A stretch of DNA of 64,000 bases from DATIXJ01 sp963714795 (GTDB taxonomy: Bacteria; Bacteroidota; Ignavibacteria; UBA10030; SZUA-254), in the NCBI GenBank assembly GCA_963714795.1, contig CAVQPS010000010.1:124001-188000 (forward strand), read 5' to 3'. Both the position numbers and the translations under genes were made by a program. A model generated the notes under the pieces. That model saw only the letters and a program-made list of their open reading frames with translations, did no database searches and was not told the origin of the DNA. This document shows, piece by piece, positions 17,812 to 25,732 of the stretch. Position 1 is the first letter of the stretch. Each line of letters opens with the position of its first letter.

Positions 17812-17840
17812 AATATAAATTCTCCCTCCATCAATGTCAA
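17812..17840 (-). promoter_or_regulatory. Promoter reading into the leader of the ybeY operon
   Basis: On the minus strand TTGACA (17835-17840), a 17-bp spacer and TATATT (17812-17817) form a near-consensus promoter. It lies after the end of the MBL gene and would give a leader of about 170 nt. Confidence 0.55.
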
Positions 17841-17872
17841 GTAGGCGGTTATTTTATCCGCAGAATTTCAAA

Positions 17873-18769
17873 CTAAACCTGAATTTCCATACCCTCGGCG
17901 GCGGCAAGACAGTCAAACTTATATTTCCTGCTTTGAATTTCCTTTTTACATTTTTTTAAGATATCGTCGACTTTATCATCGTCATGCGCCGGATCATGAT
18001 GAAATAACACCAGCCGTTTCACATTCCCTTCGGCGGCAACTTTTAATGTAAATAAATAATGGGAATGCCCCCACCCGACCCGATCGACATATTCTTCCGG
18101 TGTATACGTCGTGTCATGAATCAGCACATCGGCATTACGGACAAAATCAAAAATACGCTGGTTCGGATCGCCTTTGATACGGTCATATTTCTCGACGATT
18201 TTTTTCTCGACGTTTCGAATATCACGTGCAACTTTCCGATCGAACGGTTCATTGTCGCTGATATACACCAACGACTTTCCGCCGTGGGTGATGCGGTATC
18301 CCATGGCAAACGTCGGATGATTCACATAGATGGTTTTCACCTGTGCATCGTAGACGGAAATTTCTTCTTCCTGTACGCGGCGGAATTTCAGTTTTGCTTT
18401 CAGCTCGTTCAATTGAATCGGAAAATAAATTTTATTCATCTGATCGGCAATCATTTTCTGCAATGTCACGGTATCCGTCTCCCCGCCCACGATCGTCAAT
18501 TCGTTGCCGGAAACAAATGCCGGTTTAAAAAACGGAAATCCCTGTATATGATCCCAGTGGGGATGGGAAACGAGAATATAGGCTTTGATCGATTCCCCTC
18601 CTTCGATGAGCGATTCACCGAGATTACGAATGCCGGTTCCCGCGTCAAGAATAATGAGTTCGTCATCGGGTAAACGAACTTCCACGCACGGCGTGTTGCC
18701 GCCGTAGCGCACAGTGCTTTTGCCGGGCGTCGAAATAGAACCGCGAGCGCCCCAAAATTTTATACGCAT
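17873..18769 (-). CDS. Metallo-beta-lactamase-fold hydrolase, possibly a cyclic-nucleotide phosphodiesterase
   Basis: The 298-residue protein begins MRIKFWGARGSISTPG and carries the MBL metal motif as SHPHWDHIQG, with later ligands in VNHPTFAMGY, YISDNE, DVLIHDTTY and LFHHDPAHDD. The N-terminal WGARGS pattern is shared by RNase Z-like and cyclic-phosphodiesterase-like members. It is predicted cytoplasmic. The substrate cannot be told from sequence. It is the last gene of the ctpA-DUF3108-carbonic anhydrase-MBL operon, nine bases after its neighbour. Confidence 0.88.
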   Translation of the reverse strand: MRIKFWGARGSISTPGKSTVRYGGNTPCVEVRLPDDELIILDAGTGIRNLGESLIEGGESIKAYILVSHPHWDHIQGFPFFKPAFVSGNELTIVGGETDTVTLQKMIADQMNKIYFPIQLNELKAKLKFRRVQEEEISVYDAQVKTIYVNHPTFAMGYRITHGGKSLVYISDNEPFDRKVARDIRNVEKKIVEKYDRIKGDPNQRIFDFVRNADVLIHDTTYTPEEYVDRVGWGHSHYLFTLKVAAEGNVKRLVLFHHDPAHDDDKVDDILKKCKKEIQSRKYKFDCLAAAEGMEIQV

Positions 18770-18778
18770 AGTCGCACG

Positions 18779-19291
18779 TTAGTGTAATTGTGATTTAAAT
18801 GATTGTGCATATTGAACATAATGTTTTGCCGATTCTTCAATGGAAGCACGTTCGGCTGCCGTAAGATCACGAATAATCTTTGCAGGAACTCCGGCCACCA
18901 GCACTCCTTCCGGTATGATGTCGTTATTCTTCACGACAGAGCCGGCTGCAACGAGAGTATAGGAATTTACTTTCGCATTATCAAGAATAATCGCACCCAT
19001 GCCGATAAGCGCATAATCCCCGATCGTGCATGCGTGGGCAATGACGCCATGTCCAAGAGTTACATGCGAACCGATGATTAACGGATATTCCGAACGAACA
19101 TGCAGAAGAGAGCCATCCTGAATATTGGTTTCTTCACCGATCCGGATATAATTCACATCGCCGCGAATAACGGCATTATACCAAATACTCGAGTCTTTCC
19201 CGATAACCACATCGCCGATGATGTACGTACCCGGCGCCTGAAAAACCGTCGGATGCACTTCAGGATTTTTTCCTTCAAACGGCAGGATCAT
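18779..19291 (-). CDS. Gamma-class carbonic anhydrase family protein (left-handed beta helix)
   Basis: The 170-residue protein is built of hexapeptide repeats (IGDVVIGKDSSIWYNAVIRG, IGEETNIQDGSLLHV, IGSHVTLGHGVIAH). Metal-ligand His residues fall in LLHV, LGHG and IAHA as in YrdA/PaaY-type proteins. Members are trimers that bind zinc or iron; some hydrate CO2, many have no proven activity. The frame runs further upstream, but the ATG at 19289-19291 overlaps the stop of the preceding gene (TAATG) and starts right at the domain, so I chose it. Confidence 0.9.
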   Translation of the reverse strand: MILPFEGKNPEVHPTVFQAPGTYIIGDVVIGKDSSIWYNAVIRGDVNYIRIGEETNIQDGSLLHVRSEYPLIIGSHVTLGHGVIAHACTIGDYALIGMGAIILDNAKVNSYTLVAAGSVVKNNDIIPEGVLVAGVPAKIIRDLTAAERASIEESAKHYVQYAQSFKSQLH

Positions 19292-20157
19292 TATTGAACT
19301 CCTTTGATATATTTCGGCGGCGTCCATCCGGTCCGCTTCCACTCCGTCAATTCGATGCGGACATTCCCGATGAGCACTTTCATTTTTGCCAGTACCGGAA
19401 CGCGTGCCGCGTCATTGCTGAACCATCCTTCAAATTCGCCGGTGAAGCCGAACACGCCGACAAATCCCGCCTTACCCTCGAAATGAATCAGGTCGACCGG
19501 ATACGGTACCGCCTCAATTTTTTCCGATGTATGGTCACCCGTAAATCGGATAACGGTCGTTCCGCGTTTTTCACTGACGAACGTCGGAATACTCATCATT
19601 GTTCGTTCAAACAGAAATCTGCGGGCAAGAAAAAATAACGACAATCCGTCCTGAGAAAGTGTATCGAGACGAAGTCTATCGCGTTTAAAAATATTTTTTT
19701 GTTTCCAAAATCCTTCCTGAATATTAACCGACGAATCGGGATAATCAAATGAATATGTCCATTCTCTCCATCGATCATTCTCTTTATCCCGTGCGGAAAA
19801 CCATGTCGAGTACATCGATTGATTCATGACATTTGAATAGACCGAGTGAAGATCGACAAACGGAACACCGCGGTACGAATCGATATTCGCGGATGCTTTA
19901 TAAAACGTTTCGTTGTTCCGGACAAACGAATCGGTAACTTTAATACGAATTCGACCGATATCAAACGATGCATAACTGACATTATATGTCAGCTCTTCCC
20001 CGGTCTGAAACATTGAATCCGGAGCAGACGACCGATCACCGCCGCCCATTGCCGGCGATATCGAGGATAGAAAAAACAAACCGACGGTGAGCATACTAAC
20101 CGTCGGTTGCGTACCGAACAATACTCTGTGCCAGAACACGCCGGGTGTCCTAAGCAA
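19291..20157 (-). CDS. Exported DUF3108 protein
   Basis: This 288-residue protein has an N-terminal hydrophobic stretch (MLTVGLFFLSSISPAMGG) and the DUF3108 pattern: GEELTYNVSYASFDIGRI, a central YPDSSVNIQEG region and a late FEGKAGFVGVFGFTGEFEGWFS followed by VPVLAKMKVLIGNVRIELTE. It is predicted periplasmic. Family function is unknown to me. The start is uncertain: the second Met, at residue 22, would give a cleaner signal peptide. It is two bases after ctpA and overlaps the carbonic anhydrase gene. Confidence 0.83.
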   Translation of the reverse strand: MLRTPGVFWHRVLFGTQPTVSMLTVGLFFLSSISPAMGGGDRSSAPDSMFQTGEELTYNVSYASFDIGRIRIKVTDSFVRNNETFYKASANIDSYRGVPFVDLHSVYSNVMNQSMYSTWFSARDKENDRWREWTYSFDYPDSSVNIQEGFWKQKNIFKRDRLRLDTLSQDGLSLFFLARRFLFERTMMSIPTFVSEKRGTTVIRFTGDHTSEKIEAVPYPVDLIHFEGKAGFVGVFGFTGEFEGWFSNDAARVPVLAKMKVLIGNVRIELTEWKRTGWTPPKYIKGVQ

Positions 20158-20159
20158 AT

Positions 20160-21758
20160 TTATTTAAGTCCGGCAATCTTTGCCGCTTCCGGAAATAAGG
20201 CGATAGCTTTTTGAAGTTGATTATCCGATGACTGCATGATCGACCAGTTGCCTTCGTTTCCCCAAATTGCACGGGCTACCTCGGCCTTGATCCGCATCGT
20301 GATATCATCGTGGTCTTTTGCCCACTGTGCATCCGTTAATACTATAGATTTTTTCTTAGCCAAATTTTTGAAGCGGTCCATGATTTCATTCGTCATCGTA
20401 AATTCCGATCTGAATTTTTTCAAATCAAAATCCTGATGAAGCATTTTGCCGTTTTCATCGACAAACTCCAACGCGAATTCCCGAAAGACGCCTTTTCCCC
20501 ACAACAAAATAAAAACGGAATCGGCGCGTTCAGCTTTCACAATATAATCAGGAGTAATGCCGCCGCCGCCATACACATGCCTGCCGGACGCTGTTTTAAA
20601 CACCGGTTTCGTAGAATCATGTTCTTCGGTATGCTCTACGTTTTCACCTTCCTGTTCATTTCGGACAAACGGCGCCATATCATAATCTGCAATATCTTTT
20701 CCATACGGCCGCTGGATCAGTCGACCGGACGGGGTGTAATAGCGCGCGATCGTCAAACGGAAAGCAGATTTATCCTGGAGAACATACTGGTGCTGGACGA
20801 GACCTTTGCCAAACGTCGTTTCGCCGACGATGAGCCCGCGATCCCAATCCTGAATTGCTCCCGAAACAATTTCACTGGCGGAAGCCGAGCCTGCATTGAC
20901 AAGAACGACTAACGGAAGATCCGTGGATTTACCGGAACCATCGCTCGAGTATTCCTCATTAAATTCCGGCCGGCGTCCTTTCGTATACACAATTTTCTTT
21001 CCGCCGGGAAGCAATTCGTTTGCCATCTTGAATGCCTGGTCGAGCAGACCGCCCGGATTATTGCGGAGGTCAAGGACGAGATTCTTCATTCCTTCAGAAC
21101 GAAGCTTCGACAATGCTTTCACGAACTCATCGTTCGTGGTCGCGGAAAAACGGTTAACGCTTATATAACCTGTTTTGTCGTCGAGCATATAGGAAACATC
21201 GACGCTGTACAGCGGAATTTTGTCCCTGGTAATATCAAAATCGATGAGATTTTTTTCTCCGGCACGATAGATGGCAACTCTCACGTGCGTTCCTTTCGGG
21301 CCGCGAAGCTTTTTCGGGACATCGTCACGGTTGATTCCCACCGCAGTGGAATCGTTGATCTTTATAATTTTATCGCCGGCCAAAATGCCGAGCGCTTCAC
21401 TCGGTCCGCCGGGAAGCGGGGAAACGACGAACAGCGTATCGTTGATAACATCATATTCAACACCGATGCCTTCAAAACTTCCCTGAAAATCTTCTTCAAC
21501 TTTTGTCAATTCTGTCGCAGGAATGTACACGGAATGAGGATCCAGCTTGGATAACATACCGGTGATAGCGTTCTCAACAAGTTTTTGTGTATCAACTTCA
21601 TCCACATAATCTTTTTCGGCATAGCTGAGAACATCCTTAAACTTATTCAACTGAACGAAAATGGAATCGCCGGAGAATAAATTATTCAACTCCATACCTA
21701 AAAACAGAGCCAAGAAAAACAGTGAACCCACCGTAATGAGCGAAAATCGTCGTTTCAT
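20160..21758 (-). CDS. ctpA: Carboxy-terminal processing protease (S41, PDZ)
   Basis: The 532-residue periplasmic protease has an N-terminal signal/anchor (FSLITVGSLFFLALFLG), a PDZ domain (about residues 85-165; FEGIGVEYDVINDTLFV) and the S41 catalytic core with Ser-Lys dyad (NAGSASASEIVSGA; GETTFGKGLVQ). It trims C-termini of envelope proteins. The ATG at 21758 has an AAAGGA site. An upstream in-frame ATG at 21791 coincides with the predicted transcription start and has no ribosome site, so it is rejected. It heads a four-gene operon. Confidence 0.95.
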   Translation of the reverse strand: MKRRFSLITVGSLFFLALFLGMELNNLFSGDSIFVQLNKFKDVLSYAEKDYVDEVDTQKLVENAITGMLSKLDPHSVYIPATELTKVEEDFQGSFEGIGVEYDVINDTLFVVSPLPGGPSEALGILAGDKIIKINDSTAVGINRDDVPKKLRGPKGTHVRVAIYRAGEKNLIDFDITRDKIPLYSVDVSYMLDDKTGYISVNRFSATTNDEFVKALSKLRSEGMKNLVLDLRNNPGGLLDQAFKMANELLPGGKKIVYTKGRRPEFNEEYSSDGSGKSTDLPLVVLVNAGSASASEIVSGAIQDWDRGLIVGETTFGKGLVQHQYVLQDKSAFRLTIARYYTPSGRLIQRPYGKDIADYDMAPFVRNEQEGENVEHTEEHDSTKPVFKTASGRHVYGGGGITPDYIVKAERADSVFILLWGKGVFREFALEFVDENGKMLHQDFDLKKFRSEFTMTNEIMDRFKNLAKKKSIVLTDAQWAKDHDDITMRIKAEVARAIWGNEGNWSIMQSSDNQLQKAIALFPEAAKIAGLK

Positions 21759-21796
21759 GCTAAATCCTTTATACTCGAAAAGTTTTTTCATTTAAA

Positions 21797-21825
21797 ATGA
21801 TATTTAAAATCCGGTTGAAAGTCAA
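21797..21825 (-). promoter_or_regulatory. Promoter of the ctpA operon
   Basis: On the minus strand TTGACT (21820-21825), 17 bp and TATCAT (21797-21802). The predicted start near 21790 leaves a leader of about 32 nt and decides the ctpA start codon. Confidence 0.6.
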
Positions 21826-21841
21826 CTATCGTGTGCCGGAA

Positions 21842-22579
21842 CTACCGGATCGGTTTCCACTCATCCACAAGAGATTTTCGGAAGAGAAAAACGCTGAGAG
21901 CATTGACGAACCAGAGAAAACTGATCCGGACGTAACCGTATTTCCGAAATCGGCGGGGAGACTCAAAGACCGTCAGCGACCGTACGAATTTTATCCTGCC
22001 GGTTTTTTCAATGCGAAGGAAGAGATCGTAATCTTCGCCCGCAGCCATGGCTTCATTGTACCCGCCAACCGCTTCAAAAACGGTTTTACGAATAACATGA
22101 CATTCGCCTCTTCCCATCCCCATGCCGACGAGATTGAGAAACCAAAAATAGCCGTTAAAACAATTATGAAATATCCAGTCGGGGATATTGGCTTCTTCCG
22201 GATAAATATTGACGTTGCAGGTCGCGGCAGAAATTTCGGGATGCTCGATGGTCTCCAGCATCAGAGAGAAAAAACGGCCGGTGTTTTCAATAAGAACGTC
22301 GGCGTTCAGAAAAAAAAAGATATCTCCGCGGGCAACTGCAGCACCGCGATTTCTTCCGGATGAAATATTTTGCTTGCAGGCGGGATCGTGTTCTACAACG
22401 ATGTCGCCGTACGTGCGGGCGACGGGGAGTGTCCCGTCCGTACTGCCACCGTCACTGATAATAATTTCAAAGTTAAACCGGCGACGCAGGTCATCGGTAA
22501 ACTGTTCAAGTGTCCGGCGAAGGACAGTCTCCTCTTGCAGTGTCGGAATAATAATACTGAAGTGCGGACTATCGTTCAA
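21842..22579 (-). CDS. Family 2 glycosyltransferase
   Basis: The 245-residue GT-A protein opens with FSIIIPTLQEETVLRRTL and shows DGGSTDGT, the metal-binding NADV and the catalytic-loop EDYDLFLR. A hydrophobic segment near the C-terminus (ISFLWFVNALSVFLF) suggests membrane association. It transfers a sugar from a nucleotide-activated donor; donor and acceptor are unknown. It lies 12 bp after the lipoprotein gene as the last member of the lysS-receptor operon, an odd placement with no other envelope-glycan genes near. Confidence 0.9.
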   Translation of the reverse strand: MNDSPHFSIIIPTLQEETVLRRTLEQFTDDLRRRFNFEIIISDGGSTDGTLPVARTYGDIVVEHDPACKQNISSGRNRGAAVARGDIFFFLNADVLIENTGRFFSLMLETIEHPEISAATCNVNIYPEEANIPDWIFHNCFNGYFWFLNLVGMGMGRGECHVIRKTVFEAVGGYNEAMAAGEDYDLFLRIEKTGRIKFVRSLTVFESPRRFRKYGYVRISFLWFVNALSVFLFRKSLVDEWKPIR

Positions 22580-22591
22580 GAATATTCATCC

Positions 22592-23212
22592 TCAATTGCA
22601 AGGCGGATAACCCCCGACATCACATTCTCTCCCGATGAACGTGAATTGTGTTGCCGGGGCAGATATGTATCCCAGCCGGTCATACACGTTAAGCGATACT
22701 TCCACGACAAATATTTCCGGATTGGCACAGCGTACGTTCGGATCGCAATACCGCTGTCGTAAATTTGCAAAATCCATTTCCGCCGGCAAATACACGCCGT
22801 CATCGCTGCGGAGATCCCAAACGAAATTCATGGAGAACTGCTGTCCCGGGATCAATAACATCTGTCGGTTTTGTACGAGCGACGGATCGGAAAGATTTTT
22901 TTCAGACAGATAAAACGTTTTGTACCGATCGGGTTTCCGTTGCCACCAAATCACCATCGTTCCTTTGAAATCGACCGTATCCTCAAAAACCTCATCAAAA
23001 GTGTTTTCACCGGAAATCGTCAGTTGCACTTCCTGGTGCCCGGGAGGTGCAATATGATCATTGAGTTGCTGAATAGAACTAACGCTGATGGACAGGACAT
23101 GTTGCGGCGGTACATACGTCGGCAACGATTCCTTACATGATAATGAAACCAGTATCATCGCAGCGAACGCAAGCACCGTGGGCGCGGGAATCAAAAAATT
23201 TTTACATTTCAT
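22592..23212 (-). CDS. Exported lipoprotein paired with second TonB receptor
   Basis: The 206-residue product has a lipoprotein signal (FAAMILVSLSC) and a beta-rich body with QEVQLTISGENTFDEVFED and FTFIGRECDVGGYPPC. Two late Cys (ECDVGGYPPC) may form a disulphide. I do not recognise the family. Its first codons overlap the end of the TonB receptor gene by 11 bp. The same pairing of a small lipoprotein with a receptor occurs at 1-2430, though there the lipoprotein gene comes first and the sequences are not obviously similar. A surface or periplasmic helper of the receptor is the best guess. Confidence 0.75.
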   Translation of the reverse strand: MKCKNFLIPAPTVLAFAAMILVSLSCKESLPTYVPPQHVLSISVSSIQQLNDHIAPPGHQEVQLTISGENTFDEVFEDTVDFKGTMVIWWQRKPDRYKTFYLSEKNLSDPSLVQNRQMLLIPGQQFSMNFVWDLRSDDGVYLPAEMDFANLRQRYCDPNVRCANPEIFVVEVSLNVYDRLGYISAPATQFTFIGRECDVGGYPPCN

Positions 23213-25730
23213 AACGCACTCCTACCAAAATCCTGCGCGGGTCGTAATACGCCGACGGGTCACCCAGTTGTCCGCCAATCAGTCCGTTGGAATCTGCCCA
23301 TTTTGCATTGAGGACATTAAAAAGATTTTGAATGTTGGCATACACCGAAAGACTCGATGTACCGTTGAACATAAATTTTTTCGAAATCTTCATATTGACG
23401 AGGCTATTGCTCGGCAGGCGCGCGTTGTTCGGAAGAAAGGGTACGGTCGAATCAACGGGCGTGTAACCGTTTTTCGTGGGATAAAAGGTATACGGTCTGC
23501 CGGAATTAAACGTCCAGATAAAGTTGCAAACGATATCGTCCGGCAACAATGCGTCAACGGAAACTTTCAACGTATGAAGCTGATCCCAGCTCAGCGGATA
23601 CGGTTCATTCAACACCGGGAATCCCCATTGCTGGAGGTTGATCCCCTGGTTCACATAATCGCTCACGCCCTCGGTTCTCATGAGAGAATAGGAAATGGAA
23701 CCGGTTAAAAAATCGTCATGCGTGCGCATCAAAACAAATTCCAGACCTTCGGCATCCGCAAATGCATTATTGACATATTCCGCAAATCCGAAATCTCCCG
23801 CAAGCCGGGATTCGGAAGGAAGAAATGTTTTCGAATCAACCTGATCGATAAAATCCTTTTTGAAATATGTTACGCTCAATAATGTCCGTTCGTCCAGCCC
23901 GTACTTGACGCCGATTTCCCATGCGTGGGTCCGTTCCGGTTTGAGATCCGGGTTGCCGACAAGAACGCTGACGCCGTTTTTTAATTGCTGCGGATTGATT
24001 CCGGAATAGAGATAGTCAAATAAAGGAAATTGGAAATAATGGCCGTAATTCATGACAAGAAGCATATTCCATGCAAGCGGAAATGACAACCCGATGCGGG
24101 GACTTACCTGCTGTTTAAACGATGCGCTGACGTATTGTGTGACCTGCGACTGATACTGACCGGTACTACTGTCAGGAGTTGTGTATTCAACAACCGGACG
24201 CTGGGCACGCGGGTCAAGGAAATCCCACCGGGCGCCGAGATTCACAACGGCACCGTCTTTTTCCACTTCGAGCTTATCCTGAAAATATGCACTGCCGGAC
24301 CGGGGAAAATAATGATAGGTGTCGCTGTAATTCAGCATCGGCGCATCAGGAATAATCTTGCCGAAATATGTCGTCTGCGGATCGTACTTCACTTCATCGG
24401 AAAAAATATCATATTGATTGAATTCGATTCCGAACTTGATGACGTTGTGAGGATTCGGCTGAACGACCCAATCCGTTTTGGCGGTATAGATATTTTGTTT
24501 GGTATCTCCCCAATACGCTTCGTTGCCGTTCAGAATATATTCCAGGAAGAAATCATATTGGTATGGAGTGAGGTTGATATCTTCTTTACTGTCACCGCCG
24601 AGTCTTGAACGCAGATAATATTCACTGAGATTGACAGTATAATGCACGTTATCGGAAATTGTGTGGGAGAGCACCGCTGTTGTCCGAAATGACGAACGAC
24701 GTTCCTCCGGCAGTCCGTTGAGATCAAATCGCCAGCTATACTCGTAATCACGCCAGTCTTTAATGGAATATAATTCCTCGGCAGTCAGCCGCACTTTGGA
24801 AGAAACGGTATAATCTAATTTTTCCATACCGCTAAAATCGTTGCTGACCGGCGAATCGAAAAACTTATTAAAATCCTGCCACCACCGCGTATCGCTCCAC
24901 TGAAAAGTATTTGCGGAAAAATAATGCAGCCGTTCCGGAATGATCGGGCCGGACAAGGTGAGTTCCGCTTCGGTCTCACGATTGGTTTGTTGATCAATGC
25001 TGGAACCGAGCCAATCATCTTTTTCGGTCCGAACGACGAGTGCTTGTTTATCGGAGCCCCGCCGCGTAATGATATTAACGACACCGGACAGAGCGTTCCC
25101 ATACTCCGCGTCAAAGCCGCCCGATTGCATCGAAAATTCAGTAATGGCACTTTTCGGCAATGTACTTCCGATCCCGCCTCCGACCACATCCTGTAACGGC
25201 ATACCGTCCACCAAATAAACGACTTCCGTGGATTTACCGCCACGGACATTTCCTTCCGCGGTCACGCTCGGGAAGAGCGTTATCAAATCCTGCACATCAC
25301 GCACCGGAAGTTTATCGACTTGAGAAGTACCGACGGAATAATTCGTCGAAGTGACATCTTTTTCGATTAACGGTCGCTCTGCCGTTACTTCCATTTCCGA
25401 TAATTCCACCGCAGATTGCACCAACGTGACGGAAATTTTCGTCCGGAGATCGGGACGAATCACGACCTGTTTATAGACCAACGGCTGATACCCGATGTTG
25501 GAAAAACGGATATCGTACGTTCCGGCTTCCAGATTACTAATCTGAAAATTTCCGTCCGCATCGGTTGCGGCACCCTGCATCGTTCCCACAACAAGAACAG
25601 AAACGCCGATCAGCGGATCCTTCGAATCTTTGTCGATCACTACTCCCTGCAGAGTTCCCGTTGTCCCGGCAAACGCCAGTGAACACACACACCAACAGAA
25701 CAGCGCAACGATAACCGGAAATTTGGACAT
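23202..25730 (-). CDS. TonB-dependent outer-membrane receptor
   Basis: This 842-residue protein has a signal peptide (VIVALFCWCVCSLAFAG), a carboxypeptidase-regulatory-like domain (about 27-110; GTLQGVVIDKDSKDPLIGVS, GNFQISNLEAGTYDIRF), a plug (EMEVTAERPLIEKDVTSTNY, GGKSTEVVYLVDGMPLQDV, YGNALSGVVNIITRRGS) and a large barrel (RIGLSFPLAWNMLLV; GNPDLKPERTHAWEIGVKYG), ending in aromatic-rich strands. The ligand is unknown; large insertions suggest oligopeptides or complex ligands as readily as siderophores. An in-frame TTG two codons upstream overlaps the lysS stop; I prefer the ATG at 25728-25730. It is cotranscribed with lysS and the following lipoprotein. Confidence 0.93.
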   Translation of the reverse strand: MSKFPVIVALFCWCVCSLAFAGTTGTLQGVVIDKDSKDPLIGVSVLVVGTMQGAATDADGNFQISNLEAGTYDIRFSNIGYQPLVYKQVVIRPDLRTKISVTLVQSAVELSEMEVTAERPLIEKDVTSTNYSVGTSQVDKLPVRDVQDLITLFPSVTAEGNVRGGKSTEVVYLVDGMPLQDVVGGGIGSTLPKSAITEFSMQSGGFDAEYGNALSGVVNIITRRGSDKQALVVRTEKDDWLGSSIDQQTNRETEAELTLSGPIIPERLHYFSANTFQWSDTRWWQDFNKFFDSPVSNDFSGMEKLDYTVSSKVRLTAEELYSIKDWRDYEYSWRFDLNGLPEERRSSFRTTAVLSHTISDNVHYTVNLSEYYLRSRLGGDSKEDINLTPYQYDFFLEYILNGNEAYWGDTKQNIYTAKTDWVVQPNPHNVIKFGIEFNQYDIFSDEVKYDPQTTYFGKIIPDAPMLNYSDTYHYFPRSGSAYFQDKLEVEKDGAVVNLGARWDFLDPRAQRPVVEYTTPDSSTGQYQSQVTQYVSASFKQQVSPRIGLSFPLAWNMLLVMNYGHYFQFPLFDYLYSGINPQQLKNGVSVLVGNPDLKPERTHAWEIGVKYGLDERTLLSVTYFKKDFIDQVDSKTFLPSESRLAGDFGFAEYVNNAFADAEGLEFVLMRTHDDFLTGSISYSLMRTEGVSDYVNQGINLQQWGFPVLNEPYPLSWDQLHTLKVSVDALLPDDIVCNFIWTFNSGRPYTFYPTKNGYTPVDSTVPFLPNNARLPSNSLVNMKISKKFMFNGTSSLSVYANIQNLFNVLNAKWADSNGLIGGQLGDPSAYYDPRRILVGVRYEM

Positions 25731-25732
25731 AC

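Noticed and set aside
17638..17840. Signal recognition particle RNA or tRNA in the same leader
   Set aside because: The conserved SRP tetraloop region (GGTCAGG...GGAAGGAAGCAGCC) and tRNA T-arm features are absent.
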